Positions 20,332-29,990 of a DNA stretch of 64,000 nucleotides are shown here, piece by piece. Source of the DNA: Heloderma charlesbogerti (taxonomy: Eukaryota; Chordata; Lepidosauria; Squamata; Helodermatidae); the NCBI GenBank assembly GCA_026122225.1, contig JANEZZ010002355.1:744001-808000 (forward strand), in the 5' to 3' direction. The stretch's first letter is position 1. Every line of letters starts with the position of its first letter. The notes below the pieces were generated by a model. The model was not told where the DNA came from. It did no database searches and saw only the letters and a program-made list of their open reading frames with translations. A program made the position numbers and the translations under genes.

Positions 20332-20529
20332 CAGTGGAGGCTGGTGGCTCTGATGTCAGTGGAGCTGAGGATCCACTGGGTTTCAGTCAGAACCAGCCAG
20401 AACTCTAAAGCAGCTATCCAAGGTGCTGAGCCCAACCCATAAAGGGGGCTCAGCACCTTGGACAGTTTATTTGGGGTTCTGACTGAATCCCAGGGGAAAT
20501 TCACACCCCCACTGAAGTCAGAGCTACTG
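20332..20529. mobile_element. Palindromic hAT-type MITE, CAGTGGAGGCTG family, with target duplication
   Basis: Left end CAGTGGAGGCTGGTGGCTC. The centre shows 'caaggtgctgagccc' facing 'gggctcagcaccttgg'. The right end is shortened. Perfect octamers CTACTCAT flank it (20324-20331 and 20530-20537). Confidence 0.9.
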
Positions 20530-21035
20530 CTACTCATGGAGGCTCTCTATGCAATTCAGAAACCTGGAGAAGTAGAAGGCAGTGGGGACCGGCACAATGA
20601 TGCAACAGAGGGGGCAGAGCTAGAGCACCCATTCCCACTCTCCATGGCATCATGTGAGGGGTGTAATGCATGCAGAAGGTTAATATCAACCCAGTATTTG
20701 GCAGCTGAGAAAGAGGCATCTTCCATGCTAGGGACTGTTAGAAAAAGGACTGAAAATACCACTGCCAACACATACAATTCTATGGTGTGATCACATTTTT
20801 GAGTACCAGTGTGTACAGTTCTGGTCATCCCATCTCAATGAAGGATATAGTAGAACTAGAAAAGGTGCAGAAGAGGCTAGCCAAGATTGTCAGGCACTAT
20901 GAGGAAAGGCTGAAGCATTTGGGTGCTTTTTAGTTTGGATGAGAGGGGTGGAGGGACACAATAAAGGTTTATATCATTGTGTGCATTGTGGAGAAAGTGG
21001 ATAGAGAGAAGTTTCTCTCCCTCATTATGGTAGAA

Positions 21036-21372
21036 CAGGGTTGGGATTTGCAAACCTCTTGCAGCCCAAGGGGCAAATTCAATTTTGGAGAGGCTCTTGG
21101 GGGGTGGCATCCAAGTGGTGGGTCGGATTGAAGGCAAAAGGGGCAGGGCCAAAAATACAAAAATATACCAGCATATTGTAGTTTAAAGTTCTTAGTACTA
21201 GGAACTAAGCTTCAAGAGAAGCATTCCAACCCTATAGAATGGAGGAAAATGGCACAAAAGTCAGGAAGCCACCAAATGGTCAGTGGTTGGGGGAAGGGGC
21301 ATGGACCCAGAGGGTCAGATTGGGACCCCGAAGGGCTGGATTTGATGCCCAGGCCTGACATTCCACACCCAT
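21036..21372. mobile_element. hAT-type MITE, GGGTGCAGAACC family, decayed copy
   Basis: Shares 'caaacctcttgcagcccaag', 'aggctcttgggg' and 'agaagcattccaacc' with the copies at 48344 and, inverted, 35365. Ends are degraded and no target duplication is seen. Confidence 0.6.
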
Positions 21373-22440
21373 AGCTGATTATTGGTGCTCTCAGCATTGA
21401 TGGGACCGGGGTTAATGGCGGAAGAACTTTTACTCCTGACAATTGTGAATTACTCCTTCCTGCAGTGCATTTGAAGGGAAGGAGGTGTGCTTCTGCCTGT
21501 GTGATTTCCTCAGGGGTACTATTATCTCTGCCAAACCACTGGAAAATGAGAGTTAAGCCTGGGGTCCAATCCAGAATATTTCACTTTTTCCCTTTCTGCA
21601 TTTGAGAAATGCTGAAGAGGCAAGCCTGGGTTTGCATCAAATTTCGCAAGATGCCTGAGTTTAACCCCAAATCAGATAATATTCTCACCTTCCTAGTGTC
21701 CAACAAGGGTTACCATCAGAGATCTGGGTTCAAGTCCTAGCTTGGACAAGGTTCTCAAACTCTCTGCCTCATCACCACTTGAAAAACTAGAAGGGCCAAT
21801 ACCTGACACGTGGTTATATTTAGGTTTAATAACATATATATTGCAAACTACTCTGCAAAGAAAATATGCCATAAATAATAAATCACAAATGGCCTGAATG
21901 GAAAATGTCCTTGGTAATTTAATCCAGGAGTTAATGCCTAAGTATCCCATAGATCAACTCTGATGATGTTACATGTTATAATTGTTTCGTACTGTTGACA
22001 TCACTTTAAAGCAATAGGCCACAGCTCAGAGAGCTAAGTCAGTACTCAGTACAAGGACTTACGCATACCTGCAGAATGATGGCTTTTTTCTCTTTACAGC
22101 AGCTGATCCCCTTCCATACTATATCACAATTGCTTTTGAGAACAGTTTTGAATATATAGTAGTTGGGTGGGGGCAGGGGGCAGGAATATACTGCTGTTCA
22201 AAAGGCAGAAGATGAAAGACATGCTGAAAACAGCTCCATAGCATTTAGCCTGGTTCATACATTAGTGGAGTAGCATGGTTGCCCCTTCTCTGTAACTGCT
22301 TCCCTCACCACTCCAGTTGCAGGAATGGAGAAACCACATGAGAAGGGCAGGATCTGGTGGGAAGAACCATGTCAGTGCCACCAACTCCCTGAGCCCAAAT
22401 TCAGAATGGTTACAACCAAGTAATGAACAGTGTAATCTTC
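21373..22440. other. No recognisable feature
   Basis: Unique-looking non-coding sequence. Confidence 0.5.
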
Positions 22441-22531
22441 TGCATGTTTACTTAGAAGTTGGTCATGACTAATGGAAGTTCCACTGATTTTAATGGGTCT
22501 GCTCTAAGTATGACTAAGTCTGGATCCAACT
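22441..22531. repeat. Palindromic MITE, GGTTGGATCC family, partial copy 3
   Basis: 'cttagaagttggtcatgact' mirrors 'taagtatgactaagtctgga'; the right end is 'tctggatccaac'. Confidence 0.65.
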
Positions 22532-23518
22532 GCTGTGTTTAATGGGGCTTACTCCCTGGTAGAGCATAGATAGGATTGTGGCCTGAATTAGCATGCCTGA
22601 TATTTCTGATCCATATTCAGTGGACTTCAGGTCTCATTTTGTAAAGGAATTATTAAATCAGTTCTTGAAAGACATCGACAAAGGCCCCATTCATTCGTAA
22701 CCAAAATGGTCTGGCAGCTGTTTTCCTGTGGCTGCTTTCCACAACTCACTAGTGAGTTCTGATGCTAGTGATGCTCACTAGCATCAAAACAGAGGAAGAA
22801 TGTTGGAGGGATGGGATCTCAAGGGAAGAACCAAAACAGCACCAAACATTCCTAATCTGGCCTCTAATGCTGTTGTGGTCTCTCTTATGAGACCCTGCTT
22901 GTCCAAATTGTTCCACTATTTCCATGTTACTAGATTGGGAGACAGCCCCAGGAGAGTGGCAGCCACACTGCTCCAGTAGTGTATAAACTGGATCTTAGTC
23001 AATATAATTCTAGTGCATGTTCAATTCCTTTATATAATGAGCTCTCTAAACTCCATTGAATATTTATTGAAAACATCAAGCAAGCATGCTAGCTCAGTGA
23101 TTCTTTGTATTGTAATAGTTCAGATTTCTCACCATATCGAGTTTACAGCAGCAACTTCCTGCTGCTGATAGCAGAAAATGAGTTCAGAAAATAATCGCTA
23201 CATAAATCCATTGAAAGCATGAATTAGTAAACAGAAGAAAGCAAGGCCTTTAAATCACTGAGGCCTGATTAGAAATAACAGATGTAGATACGTGTGGAAA
23301 CCACATATCATCACAAGAGAAGGCAGTCTGACCAATACTGCAATATCAACTTAAATAAAACAAGACTATTGTCAACTTCAGACACAGGAACAGTGTAAGA
23401 TTACGTAAACAATAATTTGTCACCTGCATAGGATTTTCTGAAGTTGTTTAGAGCAACAGAGAAATCAATGCGGAAAAATATTGTGGCTGAATGTCCTACA
23501 TGATTGCACAACTCAGAA
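22532..23518. other. No gene; small hairpin near 22760
   Basis: An 11-bp perfect hairpin (GATGCTAGTGA, 3-nt loop, inverse) lies at about 22761-22785. Otherwise unique-looking sequence. Confidence 0.45.
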
Positions 23519-23694
23519 TGCAATCCTGTACCAATTTACCTGAGAGTAAGCTTCATTGAAATCAATGAGCTTATTTCTGAGTAGATGTGTATAGGATTGT
23601 ACTACCATAGACAGCTCTATATACATGCATACTTGGAAGCAAGCCCCACTGAGTTCAATGGGTCTTATTCCCTAGTAAATGTGTACAGGATTGC
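23519..23694. repeat. Two adjacent AATCCT...AGGATT palindromic repeats
   Basis: Each unit of about 80 bp carries 'gagtaagc/gcaagcc', 'ttgaaatcaatg' or 'gagttcaatggg', and ends in a form of AGGATTG. This is a widespread squamate-type dispersed repeat; more units lie at 48634-48815. Confidence 0.65.
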
Positions 23695-24267
23695 TTGCAA
23701 CAGTCTCATTTTCTCAAAGCAACTACACTGTTTACTAATGAAATCAGACTGCCGTGATTTAAAAGCCAGCAATTAAAAACAAACACCAAAGCAGGAGGAT
23801 AACAGAGTAATTTAGGACCAAACTAGATGAGACATCAGAGATACGTGATTGGATCTTCTCATTAACTTTTTAAAAAGCAGCCGCAGCCCCTCCCCACACT
23901 GGGAGTAGGAGAGGTGAGTCGACCCTTTTCCCCATGCCATTTTTTCTGATTAAATTACCTCCTCCACAAAAGTTAATTGCCCCATTTGGGAAAACCTGTG
24001 TGTACCCATAAATTTCCCTAATGTGGCAAACAGGTTATCTAAACTATAAAGCCCCCATGATTAGAGATCAGGCTGTTTGAAAGACTGCATTCTCCCATTT
24101 GAGCTTCTCTGGGTTTTAAGATCCTTGGAAGAGGTTCTTCTCATTGTTCCACCACTACCAGAGGAAAATTTGGTGGGGACACATGTGAGAGCATTCTTGG
24201 CGGCCAGTGTTGTCCTTCAGCCACCAGGCCAAGACATTTTATTCATCCAGTCTTTTGGCATCTAAGC
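23695..24267. other. No recognisable feature
   Basis: Unique-looking sequence. Confidence 0.5.
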
Positions 24268-24397
24268 CAGGGATGGGCAGAAGGTAGATGTCCAGATATT
24301 TTAGACTTCAACTCTCAAAAGCCCTGACAGCATGGCAATGTTCAGAAATGCTGGGAGTTGAAGTCCAAAACATCCAAAACTTTCTGCCCACCCCTTG
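24268..24397. mobile_element. Palindromic hAT-like MITE (ATGTTTTGGACTACAA-related)
   Basis: Ends CAGGGATGGGCAGAA and TTCTGCCCACCCCTTG are inverted repeats. Inner arms 'tattttagacttcaactctc' and 'gggagttgaagtccaaaacat' pair. Flanks resemble each other (tctaag / tctagg). Confidence 0.7.
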
Positions 24398-24439
24398 TCT
24401 AGGCTAATTTGCTCCTAGAGTAAATTTCAATCTGTCATT

Positions 24440-24597
24440 TCTTTCTTATTGAGATGTTTTTCTTAGATGTTTTCCGACTTCCGATTTATCTGCTGATTTT
24501 GAACTTAGTCATTTTAATCTGTCTTTTATTATTAGCTGCCTTGAGCACTACTTCTGTGGAAAAGTGGGATATAAATTTAATAAAATAAAATAAATTA
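24440..24597 (+). mobile_element. L2/SINE-type 3' tail fragment
   Basis: 'gctgccttgagcactacttc' and 'aaagtgggatataaatttaataaaataaaataaa' match the tail at 8560-8722. Confidence 0.5.
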
Positions 24598-24831
24598 ATC
24601 AAATCAGTAGTGGATTTGGGAGAGGGGGTGGTTTTCATCAGGAAAACAGCACAGAGAAAAAGTTAAACCCCTTTCCCCATCACCACAGTCCCAAACCTAA
24701 TGATTTTGGCAAAACTGTAAAAGACCACCTTTAAATGATTCAAAAAAGTATTATCCTATTGGTTTTTCGATGTTTTCTTAGAAATAAATTATACCCACAG
24801 AATAATTTGAATGCCTTCTATGGGCAGTATC

Positions 24832-25335
24832 CAACGCTGCTGTGGCACAAACAAATGCTAGTGCAACAGGGAGTTAGTGTTTACTGGCACAAGCAGAAAC
24901 TAGCCTAAATTAGTGCTTCTCAAATGGGACAAGTCAGTTGAGCTTGTGTGGAAGGGAGCAGTGGAGTCTGGTGACTCCTATTTAGGTGGGGCCGTGTATC
25001 CATTCTGGGTTTCAGTCAGAACCAGCTAGAACTCTAAAAGACCTATCCAAGGTGCTGAACCCTAGCCCCCAAACAGGTTCAGCATCTTGGATAGCTCCTA
25101 TGAAGTTCTGGCTGGGTCTGACTGAAACCCAGAATAGATTTACAGCCCCACCGAAATCAGAACCACCAGCCTCCACTGGAAGGGAGCTCTGCTGACTTAG
25201 CCCAAATTGACATTTCCAAAATGGGACGATTTCTGGGGTTGGGCTAGCAAATGCTAGCTCCCTGTTGTGCTAGCACTCATTTCTGCTAGTGCAAGTTGTT
25301 TAACAGCGGCAGACTGCCACCACAGGATACTGCCC
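24832..25335. mobile_element. MITE with GGGCAGTATCCA ends, carrying a nested hAT MITE
   Basis: Ends GGGCAGTATCCAACGCTGC and CACAGGATACTGCCC are inverted and both flanked by TAT. Inner sequences also mirror ('aatgctagtgcaacagg' against 'cctgttgtgctagc' type). Nested at 24959-25178 is a complete CAGTGGAGGCTG MITE. Related elements are 42576-42829 and, partial, 29334-29590. Confidence 0.7.
24959..25178. mobile_element. Palindromic hAT-type MITE, CAGTGGAGGCTG family, best-preserved copy
   Basis: About 220 bp; ends CAGTGGAGTCTGGTG and CACCAGCCTCCACTG. Arms pair almost along their full length around 'ctgaaccctagcccccaaacaggttcag'. Perfect octamers GAAGGGAG flank it (24951-24958, 25179-25186). Confidence 0.93.
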
Positions 25336-26929
25336 TATGAGGCTAACTAGATATAGCTAAGTTTCAAGCTCTGCTTACTCTATGAAACTGCTCTGGTTCT
25401 TTAATGATATTTTAATCAATAAATTCCCAAGGGAAAGGGGCCACTTCAGAGGGGACAATCACAATAATCTGGTAGAAGAAACCAACAGAATCAACCTAGA
25501 CCTATCAAATATCAACCTAGATATTTTAAAATCTCTCTAGCTGGGAGGAAAAGTAATAGACAATGCCTTCAAATAGACCCAATGCAGTTAGTTCCACCCA
25601 AAGCCTTGTAATATTATTTCCACACTGCTTTGTGAGAAAGAGGCTGGTGGACCAGACTCCCACAGGAATGGAAAATCAATCAGTTGTAACAAATTCAATT
25701 CCTTCTTGGGGACTGTATTAACACAATAAAATTCCTTGTATTAGCATTTGCGTTATTATGGGACAGTTTAGCCAAAAGTGTTCCTTTGGTCTGTTTCATG
25801 CTGACATGTACCTGTTGGTGAAACTCAATTTAATATATTCACACTCACTTTAAATTTTCTAATAAGATCTGGAGATGCTTTGAGCTTAGAATGTGTATCA
25901 GTTGTAAGCATTTGATAAAGGCAACTTTTGACTAAGTCAAGCGAAATGTTCCAGAGAAGATAACAATCTTATTCAGTGGCTTTTGCTCAATCAAAACTTG
26001 CAGAATTTGAACATACATAGAGCTCTGAATAATACCATATGTATAGCTCTGAATACCCTCCTCTAACAAAAATTAACATTCTGCACAGATAATCCATATC
26101 CTGCCCCGAGAAAAGCTTAATTCTGTGATCTGTATAGTTATTCAAAGGGACCCAATGTACACAATCCCTTATTTTGCATAATTTACACTGCAGTCATAGG
26201 CCTGAGTATTTGGGGCTAAGTCTTATTGGACTCAATTAAGTTTACTTCCAGTAAATGTAGAGCGAAGCACGGCCCACACACTTTCAAGCATATTTTCATA
26301 GCCATAAGGGCTAGAAACTTGATTTAAATGAAAGCCGAGATTTTAAAAAAGCTGAATTCAACAATAAAAACCACATCATGTGCTCCTATGGAATTGTGGG
26401 AATTGCAGGGCTTGATAAATCAGTGGATAAATTATTATTTAAATCCCACTTTTGCTATGGTAATGCAACATCCCATAGGATGTCTTGCACATAACAAATG
26501 TGAGATAATTTGCTTGGAAAGTAGGGGATGTCCACCATAATTTATTGCCTGCAAACTCCTGTTCTACTTGATTACTACTATTACATAACAGTACATTAAT
26601 ATGTAATAATAGTCAAGATGCACTGATGTAATCTGCTCTGTGGTGGCTGAAAGACCATTAGAATGCCATATGTGGCTGAACGAGATCCAGTTTGGTTTCT
26701 CCAGGCCCTACACCAGGCACTCTATCCAGCAAATTCTATGCACATGATACACAGTGGGCACTGTTGATAATAATGGTGCCAACCCACATTGCTGCTTTAG
26801 TGCAACATCATTGCCTTTCCCAATATAGACCTGAGTAGTTGCTAAGATCATTGGTTGTACCATGACCTGAAGACAGCCATCTGGCCATAACCCGGAAGCA
26901 GGCCCTCTCCGTGGTGAACTACAAATCAT
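25336..26929. other. No recognisable gene
   Basis: AT-rich unique-looking sequence. A degraded 'gcctgagtatttggggctaag...cttccagtaaatgtag' fragment near 26200 may be an AATCCT-type repeat. A loose inverted repeat (ACTATTACATA / TATGTAATAATAGT) lies near 26578-26614. Confidence 0.45.
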
Positions 26930-27470
26930 GATGTGCACAAAATCACATCCGTAAATGGTCTAATTTGTGCACATGAGACCATTTATGGCTCCAGTTTTGT
27001 GCAAATTAGGCTATTTATGGCCATGACTTTGTGCGAACTTGCCCACGATTTTGTGCCAAAACTCCCCGGTACTGTTCTGGAGTTTCGGAAACTATCACGT
27101 GGCTCTGCTCGCAAAGGAAAACCAAGCTGGGTCTGTCACGGGGCTTCGTCGGGCCCCAAAAGGGCCAGATTTCCCTGCAACAGACAACCCTATGCAAAAT
27201 ATCCATGGCTGTCTTCATACACCTATCAGGGACTGCTTATTGGGAGGGGAGGTTCTCCCCAAACAGCAGTCTCCTCCCTTCACACTGCATTGCCAACTGC
27301 TCTTTTAAAACTCAGAGGAACTTTCAGAACTGTATACAGTGCTTCAGATATAGGAAAAAAAGAGAAAAGAATCAAAAGACAAACCCATTTCCTTCTGGAA
27401 CTTTACTGGGTTTACTGTTGACCAATCCAACCCTTCTACAAGCCTGTACAAATTGGGATCCATGACACCA
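26930..27470 (+). other. Unexplained segment with imperfect repeats and overlapping open frames
   Basis: The left part repeats ATTTATGGC and TTTGTGC motifs about three times (26950-27060), with 'gtaaatggtct' mirrored by 'agaccatttat'. The middle part is richer in CpG than its surroundings. Three overlapping plus-strand frames (up to 162 codons, 26933-27421) are open, but I recognise no domain in any. It may be an unknown repeat or a conserved non-coding element. Confidence 0.35.
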
Positions 27471-27866
27471 ACTGAAAGCAGCTGACCATTTATGTATAGT
27501 TTTGTAGTGGCTCTAGGGCTTTCAGGGACTCAGTGGCAGCACTTTTTTATTAGTGGAGACACAAATGTCACTGGCCACTCCCACTCCTCTTTCAGCATTC
27601 CGTGTTCCTTCTGAGCTTCGCTGAACTGCAATTCTCACAGTAGCTGAGGGGGAAATAAATTTTCCCAGCAACAATATATTGTTCCCTGTTGTAATGTGAA
27701 GTATTTTGTGGTGGCTTGGGCTTGAATGGGCAATTAAAGACTCATTAGCTTTACAAAAGACTTGCTCTTGACGGACCTGAAACTGGTAGAACTCATTTGT
27801 TGATATAGATCAACACAGCAGCCTGCAATTTTTGGATTCGCATTGGGAGCCTGGCTATATGGGGAG

Positions 27867-28022
27867 TAGTGAAGGCTGATGGCTGGGGATGTGAATCCAT
27901 TCTGGATTTCAGTCCAAATCAGCCAGAACTCTAACAGAGCTATCCAAGGTTCTGACGTTATTCTGGGGAATAGTGGTCAGCACCTTGGATAGCTCCTCTG
28001 GGGTTCTGGCTGATTCTGACTG
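27867..28022. mobile_element. CAGTGGAGGCTG-family MITE, right arm truncated
   Basis: Starts TAGTGAAGGCTGATGGCT and has the central 'gctatccaagg' facing 'gcaccttggatagctcc'. It stops at 'ttctgactg'. Flanks ATGGGGAG and ATGGGGGC agree at 6 of 8. Confidence 0.7.
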
Positions 28023-28189
28023 ATGGGGGCTGCCATGATGAGCACCTGCACTTCAAAACTTACCACTGCACCATCACCAGCATGGCTTGAGAAAACCAAC
28101 AAAAAGGGAGCAATTGTCAAGCATCTGGCACAATACAGAGCTGGGAGGCTACATTGAATCTACCCATTTCAGTATCCCTTAGTTTCTCT

Positions 28190-28230
28190 TTTCCAGTATT
28201 AAGCTCAGTTCATCTCAAATGTGCATGTGT

Positions 28231-28261
<31 letters not shown>

Positions 28262-28550
28262 TAATTATTGTATTTTTGTGCACATTTCCCTTGCTACCTT
28301 CATTTTTGTATGCAATTCTGTACTGGATTTTTACTGTTACTAATATATGCATTTTGTTTGCGCGTTTCTGCCTAATACACACATTTTTGTACACATTATT
28401 GGAGAACTCCATTGCAAAATTTGGAGAAGAGATAATTTTGAAGGATAGCTGAGTTTTGGTTTGCATATAGCTGAGCTTTGGCTTGGTTTCACACTTTCAT
28501 TCAAAAGTGTGAAATTAAGTAAGTTCATGTCAAAATGTGATCCAAACAAC
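28190..28550. repeat. AT-rich degenerate repeat with a (AC)n tract
   Basis: (AC)n at 28230-28259 is followed by many 'tttttgtgcaca' or 'catttttgta' variants; the same style of sequence occurs at 49560-49700. The family is not identified. Confidence 0.5.
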
Positions 28551-28848
28551 CCCCCCCCCAGTCCCTACTTGTCACCTTCAGGCAGCCACTGATACCCAAG
28601 CACCTTAGCCAGTCCTGTTGGCATTGATTCCTGGTTTGGCCCACTCGTACAACCACCACCACCACCAGCAGCTTTTCTGGTGGCAGCAGCTCACTCCAAG
28701 AACCCACCAAGCATTTTAAATTTCCCCTAGAGCCAGAGAGCTCAATGCAGCATTGCTCTGGGGAACTCAGGGAAAGTTAAAATGGTGGGCAGCTTCCCAG
28801 ACTTGACCACTGCCACTAGGTAAGCCTATGTCTGAGAGGGGGCATGAA

Positions 28849-28945
28849 CCACCTTGGATAGCTCCTTTGGAGTTTTGACTGGTTCTGGCTGAAATCCAGA
28901 GCAGATTTGCTGCCCCACTGACATAGGGACCACCAGGCTCCACTG
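28849..28945. mobile_element. CAGTGGAGGCTG-family MITE, right half only
   Basis: 'accttggatagctcctttgg', 'gttctggctgaaatccagag' and the end 'ccaccaggctccactg' are the right arm of the family. Confidence 0.75.
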
Positions 28946-29061
28946 CCACTACCTTGCTGACCCACCCAAATCTGGAACCTTCCCTGCACCACTGTAGCCT
29001 AAAAATAAGTCAACAGTATCCATGGAAGATGGACTGTCCAGACGTTTCTTAGAAAACCTGA

Positions 29062-29150
29062 GCCAAGGCTATTTATTTATTTATTTATTTACTACATGTA
29101 TATACCTCCCCATAGCCAAAGCTCTCTGGGTGGTTTACAAAGATTGAAAT
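29062..29150 (-). mobile_element. L2-type LINE 3' end, inverted
   Basis: On the minus strand it reads 'tttgtaaaccacccagagagc', 'tttggctatgggg', then (AAAT)n, the same 3' end as at 38690-38757. Confidence 0.75.
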
Positions 29151-29333
29151 GTGAAGGTTCTAGATCTCTATGGCTGTTTTAACTATTCCTGTGCTGTTCG
29201 TATTGTATTGTCTTTTCTTCTTTAAAATATTTGTATTGTATTTTAGATTTTTAACTGTCTGTGTGGCATTTTAGTCTTTTGGCTGTTTGGAATCTTCCCA
29301 GAGAATATTATTTTCTGGAGTAAAAATATAGGT

Positions 29334-29590
29334 CAATATCCAGTGCTGCCACTCAGCCTCCGCTGGTTCTGTTGCATTTGCAGGACCATCTGCTTGCGCA
29401 ACAGGGAATTTGCAGTTCTAAAAGTAACCCCAGAAACTAGCACAAATACTCATTTCCAGAACTGGACTGGGCAGCAGAGCTCCCTTCTATGAGCTCTGCT
29501 GATGTGTGCCCTTCTGGAAACAAGGGTTTCTGCTCAATGCCAGTTGCTTTCAGAACTATTAGGTCCCCATTGTGCTAGTGGTATAACGCA
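29334..29590. mobile_element. Partial GGGCAGTATCCA-type MITE
   Basis: 'caatatccagtgctgcca' at the left plus 'cttgcgcaacagggaatttg' and 'ttgtgctagtgg' resemble 24832-25335. The right end is cut where BovB begins. Confidence 0.5.
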
Positions 29591-29990
29591 GGGAGTTTTG
29601 GGTGGTGCTGGAGCTTGAGCACCTCAGTGATGTCATGAGCTAAACTGTGAAGGGACACCCAAGATGGGAAGGTCATGGCAGAGAGGTCAGACTAAATACG
29701 ATCCCTGGGGAAGGAAACGGCAACCCACCCCAGTATTCTTGCCATGAAAACTAAATGGATCAGTACAACCAGAGATATGTCGGTATACCATCGGAGGATG
29801 GGACTCCCAGGTCAGAAGATGGTCAAATGCTACTGGGGAGGAACAGAGGATAAGTTCAACTAGCCCCAGATGTGATGACGCAGCTAGCTCAAAGCCGAAA
29901 GGATGGCTGGCAGCCGATGGTGCTGGTGGTGAACGACGAATCCGATGTTCTAAAGATCAACACACCATAGGAACCTGGAATGTAAGATCT

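Larger units (their letters stand above)
19335..20960 (+). mobile_element. Ancient CR1/L3-type LINE, RT region, interrupted by MITEs
   Basis: Reverse-transcriptase remnants are readable between stops: NYGSVSLTPALDKLVESII, then NQHSFCKG, then a decayed FEKTFDKVP. After a palindromic MITE (19923-20055) come further pieces at about 20056-20165. Following a hAT MITE (20332-20529) and unassigned sequence, a C-terminal part reads AEKEASSMLGTVRKRTENTTA and VCTVLVIPSQ-like text up to 20960. It is much older than the CR1 at 39731-42575. Confidence 0.75.
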
